Source: Butyrivibrio sp. CB08 (lineage in GTDB: Bacteria; Bacillota; Clostridia; Lachnospirales; Lachnospiraceae). From it: DNA of 64,000 nucleotides. This document shows, in pieces, positions 48,732 to 56,871 of the stretch; position 1 is the stretch's first letter; the number at the start of each line of letters is the position of its first letter. Location of the stretch: the NCBI RefSeq assembly GCF_003625485.1, contig NZ_RAIR01000002.1:186001-250000 (forward strand), read 5' to 3'. Both the position numbers and the translations under genes were made by a program. The notes beneath the pieces are model-generated. The model saw nothing but the letters and a program-made list of their open reading frames with translations, had not been told where the DNA came from and ran no database searches.

Positions 48732-49804
48732 TTCTTTACGTACTTTCCAATAAAACCTTCAGAGTATCTCTTTGTTCCGTCATGCATGATCCACATGGCT
48801 TCTACGTTATCTCTTTTCCCTACAAATGAAAGTCCATCTTCATAGGACATGGTATAAAGGGCTGTGGAATAAGAATCTGCAAGTCCCGAATCGTCAGTGA
48901 TTACGCTGACACTGGCAAAGCCACCTGCAGGATACAGAGTCTTTGGGTCAATTATGTGGCAGTATCTTACGCCGTCTACATAATAATACCTCTGATAGTC
49001 TCCTGAAGATACAACGCACTCCCCGTCGCCAATATCCACCATCTCAACATACTGCTCATCGCTATCCATGTCGGGATTCTGAATACCAAGCCTGAAGCTG
49101 GTTCCATCGATCCTTGTGCCTATGCAGGAAATATTGCCCCCAAGGCTAAGAAGGATGTTATCAAGACCTTCCTCTCTAGCATACTCTAAAACTCTCTGGA
49201 CTGCATAGCCCTTTCCTGTACTGCCCACATCCAGGGACATGTCAGGGTCTGCAAGATATACTGTGCTGTTTTCCTTATCGATCACTATGTCTGTGATATC
49301 CGTGTGGAGAGAAGCTTCTTTAAGGGCTTCTGCGTCTGGAAGAGCTGCCCTGTCAGGGTCATCCATTCCTATCATCCTCTCCTTGTGCCACAAAGATAAG
49401 ACGCTTCCTAACGCTACGTTTACAGCGCCGTCAGTTTCATAATATGTATCTATACTAAACTCAAGTAGTGAGATTATGTCCGGATCCACTTTTACAGGAG
49501 CTACTCCTGCATTGTCATTTATGGTCTTAATATTGTTCACTCCCGGATAATCATTGTAAATATCATAGAGCTGATTGTACCTTATAAGCTCATCCTTGAT
49601 AAGCTGGGCGTTTTTTGCAAATTCGTCCTTGTCTTTGGCAAAGCCAACTATCTCTGTTCTGGTGTCAAAAACATCCAGGAAAGTTGCAGTATATCTGTTT
49701 AGCTGAGCTGCCTCAGAAACAGATCTGTATGTAATTATCCCGGCTATCAGTATCAGGAAAAGAATTCCTGGCAGTAAAACCGGCAAAAGTTTTTTCATCT
49801 TCAT
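48728..49804 (-). CDS. fmnB: ApbE/FmnB FAD:protein FMN transferase
   Basis: Start at 49804 (MKMKKLLPVLLPGILF); a longer reading would run through the terminator hairpin upstream. The 358-residue extracytoplasmic enzyme transfers FMN from FAD to a Ser/Thr of target proteins. An N-terminal membrane anchor is followed by DVFDTRTEIVGF, DVGSTGKGYAVQRV (FAD/metal site), LLSLGGNISCIG, and CHIIDPKTLYPAGGFASVSV (core HIIDP). The likely substrate is the PplA-like lipoprotein encoded just upstream. Confidence 0.93.
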   Translation of the reverse strand: MKMKKLLPVLLPGILFLILIAGIITYRSVSEAAQLNRYTATFLDVFDTRTEIVGFAKDKDEFAKNAQLIKDELIRYNQLYDIYNDYPGVNNIKTINDNAGVAPVKVDPDIISLLEFSIDTYYETDGAVNVALGSVLSLWHKERMIGMDDPDRAALPDAEALKEASLHTDITDIVIDKENSTVYLADPDMSLDVGSTGKGYAVQRVLEYAREEGLDNILLSLGGNISCIGTRIDGTSFRLGIQNPDMDSDEQYVEMVDIGDGECVVSSGDYQRYYYVDGVRYCHIIDPKTLYPAGGFASVSVITDDSGLADSYSTALYTMSYEDGLSFVGKRDNVEAMWIMHDGTKRYSEGFIGKYVKK

Positions 49805-49820
49805 AATGCGTTCCCAAGAG

Positions 49821-49853
49821 AAAAATGGGGTGCGTAAAATAAAGCGCACCCCA
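49821..49853 (-). terminator. Attenuator between pplA and fmnB
   Basis: GGGGTGCG-CTTTATTTTA-CGCACCCC is followed leftward by ATTTTTCT. Partial termination here would give more surface lipoprotein than transferase. Confidence 0.75.
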
Positions 49854-49891
49854 AACACTTCTACAATCTGTCTTATAAAACTATAAGTTCA

Positions 49892-50944
49892 TTATTTCGC
49901 AGCTGCAACAGCCTTAGCAATAACAGCGTTGAAATCTGTGATGTGAACTGATACAGAAGCTGCAAGATCAGCATCAGCAGCGCGGCCCTCTTCCATAGCT
50001 GTGCCAGCTACTTCATCAGCTGTCTTACCAACTGTGTAAGCAGCGTATGCAGCAGCCTGCTCGTTCCACTCTTTTCCAATAGCAGATGCCTTCTTCATTC
50101 CATAAGCATCACCAAGTTCGTTCTTGCTCTGTACTTCAGCTGACTTATCTGCTGTGATAACACCAGCAGCATCAAATGTGATCTTAGCCTGAACAGCGTC
50201 GATGATGTTGCTTGTGATCTTGCCATCGTTTCCTACAGTAAGAACTGAGATTGTTGTGTAAGCCTCAGCTGTTCCATCGCCTTCAGCAGATGCATCAACT
50301 GACTTCTCAATGTTAGTTGTAACACCAAGGCCAAGCTTGTCGCCCTCGTGAGCGCCCATTGCTGTAGCATTGTTTACAGCCTCAAGAACTGCTGCCTGGA
50401 AGCCTGTTACATGGATAGAAACAGAAGCTGCAAGGTCAGCATCACCAGCGTAACCCTCTGAGATAGCCATTCCGCTAAGATCAGAAGCTGTCTTGCCAAC
50501 TGCCCATGCTGCAAAAGCATCAGCCTGCTCGTACCACTCCTTGCCAATAGCAGAAGCCTTCTTCATTCCATAGTTGTCGCCGAGCTCTCTCTTTGAAGGA
50601 TACTCAGCTGCAAGATCTGATGTGATCTTACCGTCTGCGCTTGCACCGATTTTTGTCTGTGCGATATCGATCACGCACTGTGTGATCTTACCATCAGCAT
50701 CAACAGTAACTGCTGCGATTGTAGCATCAGCCTGTGCTGTTCCATCCCCCTCTGCTGTTGCGTCCTTAGAATCAGCGATTGATACGCTTGTTCCAAGACC
50801 AGTCTTGAGCTCTGCTCCTGTTGCTGCCTCTGAAGTTGTCTGTGTAGCAACCTCTGAAGCTGATCCTGACTGTGAACCACAGCCTGCAAGTACTACTGCT
50901 GAAAGAAGAGTAGCACCTACGAATGAAACTAATTTCTTTTTCAT
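49892..50944 (-). CDS. pplA: PplA-like surface electron-transfer lipoprotein, two FMN-binding-like domains
   Basis: The 350-residue protein has a lipobox VVLAGC (Cys22) and two tandem copies of one domain (about 48-190 and 203-345). Each starts with a GLGTSVS/GLGVTTN strand, continues with ELGDNYGMKKASAIGKEW or ELGDAYGMKKASAIGKEW, and ends with DADLAASVS. In Listeria, PplA carries covalently bound FMN and passes electrons to extracellular acceptors. The canonical S/T-G-A-T flavinylation box is absent; DADLAASVS occupies the corresponding late position. Composition is very Ala-rich. Confidence 0.87.
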   Translation of the reverse strand: MKKKLVSFVGATLLSAVVLAGCGSQSGSASEVATQTTSEAATGAELKTGLGTSVSIADSKDATAEGDGTAQADATIAAVTVDADGKITQCVIDIAQTKIGASADGKITSDLAAEYPSKRELGDNYGMKKASAIGKEWYEQADAFAAWAVGKTASDLSGMAISEGYAGDADLAASVSIHVTGFQAAVLEAVNNATAMGAHEGDKLGLGVTTNIEKSVDASAEGDGTAEAYTTISVLTVGNDGKITSNIIDAVQAKITFDAAGVITADKSAEVQSKNELGDAYGMKKASAIGKEWNEQAAAYAAYTVGKTADEVAGTAMEEGRAADADLAASVSVHITDFNAVIAKAVAAAK

Positions 50945-50996
50945 TTGTTTTTTCCTTTCCTTTTATAGCATTTATATTAAGGCCTTAGCCAAAATA

Positions 50997-51953
50997 TCAT
51001 TTAAGACCTCTGTAGGCTCTCTCAAGGAGGCCAGATAAGATCTCTTTTTTCCTGCCTCCAAGCGCCAGTTTATCCATTATCGCAAGGCACCTGTCGTAGT
51101 AATCTCCTGCCATCTTATGGGTAAAAGAAACTCCTCCGTGCCTTTCAACTTCTCTAAGAACCTTCTCCTTGGTGAGACTTCCATTTTCTGCATCCTGTGC
51201 AAGGAATGGGTCCTTACTAATAGCATGGATAAGAGGCATTGTTATAACGCCGTTTTCAAAATCTGCCTGCACCGGCTTACCTGCTGTATCCTCAGATACC
51301 TCATAGTCAATGCAGTCATCCGTAAGCTGGAAGATGATACCTGTATATCTGCCAAGCTTTCGCAAAAGAGCTATACGCTCACTGCTCTCATCTCCTGCAA
51401 GAGCACCTGCATGGTACGCCCCTTCAAAAAGAGCTGCAGTCTTGCCATCGATAATGGCCAGATATCTGAAAACATCCAGTCTAAAGTTTTTGTTATTGAT
51501 GTTCTGCCTCAGTTCGCCGAGAGCAACTCTCTCGACGTACCTGGAGAAATCAAAACTCTTATATCTGTCATTTTCCTTAGCTCTTGAAAGCTGTCTCATG
51601 GCTGCTGCCAACAGATAGTCACCGCAGATAACAGCTGTCCTTTTGCCAGCCTTTTTCTGAAGTGTCACAAGTCCACGTCTGACATCAGCATCATCCATAA
51701 TGTCATCATGGATAAGTGTTGCCAGATGCATTGTTTCTACTGCAGAAGCAAATATCACAGCATCCATAGGGATCATCCCATCTTCATCCATGGAGCACGC
51801 AAGCGTAGCTGCTGCCCTCATCATCTTGCCCTGTGCGGCAGTAAGATAGGATGTGTAACCTCTTATAAGTCCTGGTGCTCTTTCTATAATTCCAGCGCAC
51901 TCTTTGCGGACCATTTCGAAAGCTCTGTCAAAATCCAAATTTCGATCAGTCAT
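50997..51953 (-). CDS. dmkA: Polyprenyl diphosphate synthase (DmkA-like)
   Basis: The 318-residue trans-prenyltransferase has the first Asp-rich motif HDDIMDDADVRRG (about 90) and the second QLTDDCIDYE (about 212), plus the KTAALFEGAYHAGA segment. It makes the isoprenoid side chain (heptaprenyl-like) for the quinone of the EET pathway. Its ATG overlaps the ndh2 stop. In Listeria, DmkA with DmkB makes the demethylmenaquinone used by Ndh2. Confidence 0.92.
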   Translation of the reverse strand: MTDRNLDFDRAFEMVRKECAGIIERAPGLIRGYTSYLTAAQGKMMRAAATLACSMDEDGMIPMDAVIFASAVETMHLATLIHDDIMDDADVRRGLVTLQKKAGKRTAVICGDYLLAAAMRQLSRAKENDRYKSFDFSRYVERVALGELRQNINNKNFRLDVFRYLAIIDGKTAALFEGAYHAGALAGDESSERIALLRKLGRYTGIIFQLTDDCIDYEVSEDTAGKPVQADFENGVITMPLIHAISKDPFLAQDAENGSLTKEKVLREVERHGGVSFTHKMAGDYYDRCLAIMDKLALGGRKKEILSGLLERAYRGLK

Positions 51954-53940
51954 TGTAGAGATACCACTTTCTCGCCCACTTAACCTTCTTCCACTTGCTC
52001 TTAAGCCATGGCATCAGATAGTAGTCAAGACCAATTGAACGTCCACCACCAAACATAACTGCAAGGCCAGCAAAGATCATCCAGAAGGTGTTGAGGTATA
52101 GACCCGTTGTAGTTACAAACATTGCCTGAAGGACCAGTGAAACACCGGCTGAAAGGAATGTGAAGCATCCAGCCATAAGTCCAAGGCCAATAAGAATCTG
52201 CAGGATAACGATAAGTCCCTGCATGAACATTGTCATAGCATCACTTGAAAGAACTATGTTCTCAACTATCCAGTCAACGAAAGGAACCTGGATCTTGAAT
52301 GCAAAGTCAGAAATTGTAGACTTTGCAAGGTCTGTTCCTGATACAAAGATCATTTCAAAGAGCCCTAAGTTCCAGTCAAAGATAACTGTTCCTGCTGGAG
52401 CTGCTGCAGCTACTTCAGTTGAAGCTGATGCCACTGCGTCTGCAACCTCTGTTGTTGCTGCTGAAACTGCGTCAACTGCTGTAGGGCTGACTCTTCCAAG
52501 AAGAGAATCAAACCATGAGTTTGCTCCTCCAAAGAAGCCTTCAAGCATTGGCTTTTGAAGCCATCCTTCAACAATCTTCATGACGCCTTCAAATACCCAT
52601 ACAGCGCCGAGCCATACACGAAGGGGTACCATCATGAAGCTTGGAGTCTTGTTTGAGAAGTGACCGCCAAGGAAACTTCTGTTGTTTCTGATAGTAAAGA
52701 ACTCATGCATCAGGTAGCTGAACACCTTGGTCCATCCCATTACCTGAATGAAATAGATAATGTTGATGAAGTGCTTTGCAAACATAGCAAAGAATGACGC
52801 AAAGTTGATCTGGTGGTTGGCCATTCCGCCTCTTGCCACGCCGTAACGTCCGCCAACACATACCATAACGCCGTGGAACTTAGGGTTGTAACTCTCTTTT
52901 TCCCCTTCTCCGGTAATATCAACCATGATGTTCCTTGCTACAGTAGCTGCGGAGTGCTCAGCATTCTCAACCATCTGAGGAACTGGTCTCTCCTGGCCTG
53001 GAGCCGTGTAGAGCATGTTGTCGCCAATAACAAAAACGTTTTCATGATCGACACTTCTAAGGAACTCATCAACTTCAATACGTCCTCTTCCGCCGCTCTT
53101 AACTTCCTGTGCAATCTTGGAAGTGATCTCTGAGCTCTCGATACCAGCGGTCCAGATAACTGTTCCTGCTACATGCTCAGATACTTCATCGCCCTTCTTA
53201 AGCTTAATGAAGTTCTCTCCAACTCCTACAACTGAAGCGTTCATAACAACATCAACGCCCATCTTGCGAAGCCTTCTGTCTACTTTATTAGAAAGCTTCT
53301 CAGGAAGAATTGGCACTGGACGTGAAAGGCCATCTACATCAACGATAGTCACATCACCTCTGTCGATACCAAATCTCTTGCAAAGGATTGGTGTATACTC
53401 AGCAAGCTCACCAACCATCTCAACGCCTGTAAAGCCTGCACCAACTACATAAAAGCTAAGAAGTTCTCTCTTCTTATTGATATCTGTCTCATCTGCTGCA
53501 AGTCTGAAGCACTCGTGGATCCTGTCGCGAAGCTTTACTGCATCGTCATAAGACCAGAGCTTGTAGCTATACTCTTCAGCTCCCTCAACGCCAAAGTATG
53601 TTGGCTTGGATCCTGCTGCAACAACAAGGTAATCGTAATCATAGCTGCCATTCTTGCCCTCTACAGTGTTGCTGTTAAAATCAACGCCTGTGACTGTATC
53701 AAGAACTACGTTCACCTTTCTCTCAGCAAAGATCTTCTTAAGATCCATCTTGATGCTCTCTTCACCAACACGACAAGCTGCGACTTCGTGAAGCTCAGTG
53801 AGCATTGTGTGATAAGGGTGCTTGTCGATAATAGTTATCTCGCAGGAGCCGAGAAGTTTCTTTTTACGAAGCTTCTTTTCGAGCTTTTTGGTGGCCAGCA
53901 CTCCGGCGTAACCAGCACCGATAACAACAATTTTCGTCAT
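51946..53940 (-). CDS. ndh2: Ndh2: membrane-anchored type II NADH dehydrogenase
   Basis: The 664-residue protein has an N-terminal NDH-2 domain (1-400). FAD motif GAGYAG is at residues 8-13, NADH motif VVGAGFTGVEM at about 165-175, and ENVFVIGDN at about 300-308. It is followed by a C-terminal membrane domain unlike respiratory Ndh: helices at about 385-410, 437-455, 565-600 and 605-630, and an Ala-rich loop at 485-515. The loop contains DAVSAAT (490-496), close to the ApbE flavinylation consensus. It would oxidise NADH and feed the dedicated quinone. First gene of the operon. Confidence 0.93.
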   Translation of the reverse strand: MTKIVVIGAGYAGVLATKKLEKKLRKKKLLGSCEITIIDKHPYHTMLTELHEVAACRVGEESIKMDLKKIFAERKVNVVLDTVTGVDFNSNTVEGKNGSYDYDYLVVAAGSKPTYFGVEGAEEYSYKLWSYDDAVKLRDRIHECFRLAADETDINKKRELLSFYVVGAGFTGVEMVGELAEYTPILCKRFGIDRGDVTIVDVDGLSRPVPILPEKLSNKVDRRLRKMGVDVVMNASVVGVGENFIKLKKGDEVSEHVAGTVIWTAGIESSEITSKIAQEVKSGGRGRIEVDEFLRSVDHENVFVIGDNMLYTAPGQERPVPQMVENAEHSAATVARNIMVDITGEGEKESYNPKFHGVMVCVGGRYGVARGGMANHQINFASFFAMFAKHFINIIYFIQVMGWTKVFSYLMHEFFTIRNNRSFLGGHFSNKTPSFMMVPLRVWLGAVWVFEGVMKIVEGWLQKPMLEGFFGGANSWFDSLLGRVSPTAVDAVSAATTEVADAVASASTEVAAAAPAGTVIFDWNLGLFEMIFVSGTDLAKSTISDFAFKIQVPFVDWIVENIVLSSDAMTMFMQGLIVILQILIGLGLMAGCFTFLSAGVSLVLQAMFVTTTGLYLNTFWMIFAGLAVMFGGGRSIGLDYYLMPWLKSKWKKVKWARKWYLYND

Positions 53941-53995
53941 TTCATTTTCCTTCTTTCTAAAACTTTCATAAATTCATTGCGTGAGAAACATTGAC

Positions 53996-54024
53996 ATGAT
54001 ATCATATTTAATTGTACGCGACAA
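53996..54024 (-). promoter_or_regulatory. Promoter of the EET operon
   Basis: Leftward, TTGTCG (54019-54024), a 17-base spacer and TATCAT (53996-54001) with an upstream TG (extended -10) form a good SigA-type promoter, 56 bases before ndh2. Confidence 0.65.
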
Positions 54025-54090
54025 TATATATTTCAATTTTATTTTATAAAATGTATTTTCGTATATTTTTGTTCACAAACAGGAGTCCAA

Positions 54091-54990
54091 ATGGTCAGAA
54101 ATTTTTTGAAATATGTGGAGATAACCACGAAGATAACCAGTGTTTTTGCTTATCTTAACACCATGCTGTTCATCCTCTATCAGAGACAGCCGGTCAATAT
54201 AAAACTGATGGTAATATTCTTTATCGCCATGTTCTTATTTGATCTGACAACTACAGCAATCAATAACTACATTGATAGTAAGGATTATCCAGAGATGCTT
54301 CCTATTCCAAGGAAAAGAGCTTTTGCAGCCATCATCATCATGCTGTCTGTCAGCACCTTACTTGGCCTGTATCTGGCATATAACACCGGGATAGTGGTTC
54401 TTTTGCTTGGAGCCTTTTGCTTCCTTCTTGGAATCTTTTACACCTTTGGTCCAATACCGATTTCCAGGATTCCACTTGGAGAAGTAATATCAGGTATCGC
54501 ATACGGAATGTTCATTCCCTTCCTTATGTTGTATATAAACAATCCAACCTATTACCTGGATTTAAACCTTTCCTGGGAAACTATTTCACTGCAGATACAT
54601 GTGATGCCATTTATCACTTTTTTCCTGTTCTCTCTGGTAACAACCTTTACCACAGCGAACATCATGCTTGCCAACAACACCTGTGATATAGAAAAGGACA
54701 CTGCTGTAGGAAGACTTACTCTCGCCTACTATATAGGAAGAAAATGGGCGGTAAGGCTCTACGCACTTTTGTACTACGGAACCTATGCTTCAGTTGCTCT
54801 TATGGTAATATGTGGATTCCTAAAGCCTGTAGCTCTTATCTACTTCTTATCACTGCCCCTTGTAATTAAGAACATTCACGAATTTAGAAATGCTCAGATC
54901 AAGGAAAAGACATTCATCACATCTATAAAGAATTTCCTCATAATAAACATCTCTTATGCCATCTCAATTCTGGCAGCGACCATAATATAA
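54091..54990 (+). CDS. dmkB: UbiA/MenA-type prenyltransferase (DmkB-like)
   Basis: The 299-residue protein has about eight membrane helices. The two Asp motifs of the family are NNYIDSKDYPEM (about 65-76) and NNTCDIEKDTAVGRLT (about 194-209). It joins the prenyl chain to the naphthoquinone ring to make demethylmenaquinone. It is divergent from ndh2, as in several EET loci. AGGAG precedes ATG. No clear SigA promoter could be fixed for it in the A/T-rich 150-base gap. Confidence 0.92.
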   Translation: MVRNFLKYVEITTKITSVFAYLNTMLFILYQRQPVNIKLMVIFFIAMFLFDLTTTAINNYIDSKDYPEMLPIPRKRAFAAIIIMLSVSTLLGLYLAYNTGIVVLLLGAFCFLLGIFYTFGPIPISRIPLGEVISGIAYGMFIPFLMLYINNPTYYLDLNLSWETISLQIHVMPFITFFLFSLVTTFTTANIMLANNTCDIEKDTAVGRLTLAYYIGRKWAVRLYALLYYGTYASVALMVICGFLKPVALIYFLSLPLVIKNIHEFRNAQIKEKTFITSIKNFLIINISYAISILAATII

Positions 54991-54996
54991 AAATAT

Positions 54997-55034
54997 ACGC
55001 CGCAGATCATTTGTAAATCTGCGGCGTCTTCTTT
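54997..55034 (+). terminator. Bidirectional terminator between dmkB and cheW
   Basis: ACGCCGCAGAT-(9)-ATCTGCGGCGT is a perfect 11-bp stem with CTTCTTTATT on the right and ATATTTTTAT on the left. Confidence 0.8.
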
Positions 55035-55035
55035 A

Positions 55036-55482
55036 TTAGTTTAATGATTCAAGGTTGAATACTGAGATCAGCTCGTCGTCCTTTTTGCCAACTCCGCTGA
55101 TAAGTGACTCACTCTTTTTAAGGAAAGGAGATGGCTCCATGATCTCATCATCAGAAAGGTCCAGAACTTCTGTAACCTCATCTACGATAATTCCAACCTG
55201 TTTATCCTCTTCAATATCAACAATGATGATCTTTGCGCTATCTACAACTTCTTCCTCATAATTCATCATTTTTCTTAAGTTGATAACAGGTATTACCTCA
55301 CCTCTTAAGCTGATGATACCGCTATAGTGCTCTGGATAATCCGGAACATTTGTTATAGCTGGCATCTTGATGATTGAATTCACAAAAGAAATATCAATAC
55401 CAAAGTTTTCATCGTTGATGGTGAAGATCACATACTTCGTTTCACCAATTATTGTTTCCTTATAAACTGCTATTTCCTGCAT
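55036..55482 (-). CDS. cheW: CheW chemotaxis coupling protein
   Basis: The 148-residue protein covers the whole CheW fold. It has YVIFTINDENFGIDISFVNSI (core FGIDISFV), ITNVPDYPEHYSGIISLRGEVIPVINLR (core GIISLRGEVIPVINLR), IIIVDIEEDKQVGIIVDEV and SLISGVGKKDDELISVFNLE. CheW links chemoreceptors to the CheA kinase. It is a stand-alone gene here, with GAGGTTTTAA before ATG. With flgE and the SigD promoters it indicates a motile cell. Confidence 0.94.
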   Translation of the reverse strand: MQEIAVYKETIIGETKYVIFTINDENFGIDISFVNSIIKMPAITNVPDYPEHYSGIISLRGEVIPVINLRKMMNYEEEVVDSAKIIIVDIEEDKQVGIIVDEVTEVLDLSDDEIMEPSPFLKKSESLISGVGKKDDELISVFNLESLN

Positions 55483-55647
55483 TTAAAACCTCTTTTTTAC
55501 TTACTCTTTCTAAGAATGAATATTTATACGTGACACGGTTAATTAAATTAACACAAAGATGCAGTATACGTCAAGAAGTAATTAAATTGTCAGGAATTCG
55601 CCATAGATGAAACTTAGTTACGATTGCATATTTATTCTAAAACAGAC

Positions 55648-55677
55648 AAAAAAAGAACCGCTCGAACTGAGCGGTTC
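55648..55677 (-). terminator. Terminator after tRNA-Pro
   Basis: GAACCGCTC-AGTTC-GAGCGGTTC is followed leftward by TTTTTTT. Confidence 0.85.
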
Positions 55678-55684
55678 CTCTAAA

Positions 55685-55757
55685 TCGGAGTGACGTGATT
55701 CGAACACGCGGCCCCTACCTCCCTAAGATAGTGCTCTACCAACTGAGCCACACCCCG
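55685..55757 (-). tRNA. tRNA-Pro (anticodon AGG)
   Basis: The 73-base gene has acceptor CGGGGTG/CACTCCG plus A, D arm GGCTCAGTTGGTAGAGC, anticodon stem CTATC/GGTAG with loop TTAGGGA (anticodon AGG) and T arm CGTGTTCGAATCACG. CCA is not encoded. Confidence 0.92.
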
Positions 55758-55816
55758 ATACGCTAAATATCAGCGACATTTAGCATTATATAACCCCGTG
55801 GGAGTAAAATCAAGTA

Positions 55817-56863
55817 CTATTTTACCTTAAGATATTTATTGATATTCGTTGCTGTTATCTTCTCATAATCAAGCCTGATGTACTTTCCATCAGTAACTTC
55901 AAACTCGTCAGACAGCTCCTCAATGCTTCCGCCCCTTGCTATGGTTGTGGTGAGCCTGTACAGGGCGTGGGCCTGGCCTTCCTTGTCGTTATATACAGTG
56001 CCTGTCATCTTGTCATCACGGACAGCCTCAAGACCAACTGTGGTTCCGTCGATACCAAAGATCGCAGGCCACTCGCTCTTTATCATGCCTGCTGCCTCAT
56101 AGGCGTCGATGGCACCAAGGGCCATATCATCGTTATTGGACATGATAAGCTCAATGCTGTCGTGGTAGTTTTCAATAAACTGGGCAACCTTGGTCTGGGC
56201 CTGAGCCCTGTTCCAGTTGGCAATAGCGTATCCAAGCTTATCAACCTCAACACCTTTTTGAACCAGGGTATCAACGGAATACTCTGTTCTTACGATCGCG
56301 TCCTGATGACCAGCCTCGCCCTCAAGGACTATGTACTGGATCTTGCCATCGCCATTTCTATCGATGGTCTTATCAGAAAGGCAGGTCGATGCAGCCAGCT
56401 CCCCTTCAAGGATTCCTGACTGGGCGGCATCAGCACCTACGTAAAAGAGCTTGTTCCACCTTCCAATATCTCCCTCAACCAGCTCTCTGTTGAAAAAGAC
56501 AATTGGTACGTCAGCTTTTTTCGCAGCATCTATAACTGTGGTGGGGTCAGTTCTGTCCACCAGATTAACGCACAGAATATCGCACCCGTCCTCGATCATC
56601 TTCTTTACCTGAGAATTCTGAGTCTGCTGGCTCTGGGAAGCATTGTATACCACTACTTCTACCTCTTCGTCAGCCTCAAGCTCTTTTGTAAAGCACTCCA
56701 TGTACTGGCTAAGGAAGGTGTCGTACTGGTCATAGATCGTAACTCCCACCTTGATCTTATCCGAGCGTCTTACTGTATTCTGTTGTCCGCAACCTGCCGC
56801 AAAGACTGCAGCAAGAAGCACAAATGACAGTGCAACAGCCATCCCCTTTATGCGTTTGCTCAT
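55817..56863 (-). CDS. mglB: MglB-like galactose/glucoside-binding lipoprotein
   Basis: The 348-residue protein has a lipobox VFAAGC (Cys25) and a periplasmic-binding fold of the galactose-binding type: KIKVGVTIYDQYDTFLSQY, CDILCVNLVDRTD, DVPIVFFNRELVE, YVGADAAQSGILEGE, MSNNDDMALGAIDAYEAAG and FGIDGTTVGLEAV. The Asn-Asp-Asp and Asp residues typical of sugar contact are present. It lies at the end of the RR-kinase-SBP operon, 8 bases after the second binding protein, so it may be a sensor partner as well as a transport subunit. Confidence 0.9.
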   Translation of the reverse strand: MSKRIKGMAVALSFVLLAAVFAAGCGQQNTVRRSDKIKVGVTIYDQYDTFLSQYMECFTKELEADEEVEVVVYNASQSQQTQNSQVKKMIEDGCDILCVNLVDRTDPTTVIDAAKKADVPIVFFNRELVEGDIGRWNKLFYVGADAAQSGILEGELAASTCLSDKTIDRNGDGKIQYIVLEGEAGHQDAIVRTEYSVDTLVQKGVEVDKLGYAIANWNRAQAQTKVAQFIENYHDSIELIMSNNDDMALGAIDAYEAAGMIKSEWPAIFGIDGTTVGLEAVRDDKMTGTVYNDKEGQAHALYRLTTTIARGGSIEELSDEFEVTDGKYIRLDYEKITATNINKYLKVK

Positions 56864-56871
56864 ACTCTCTC

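Noticed and set aside
54001..54050. Promoter for dmkB from TTGACA at 53991
   Set aside because: No acceptable -10 lies 16-18 bases downstream; the A/T-rich boxes nearby are not specific enough.
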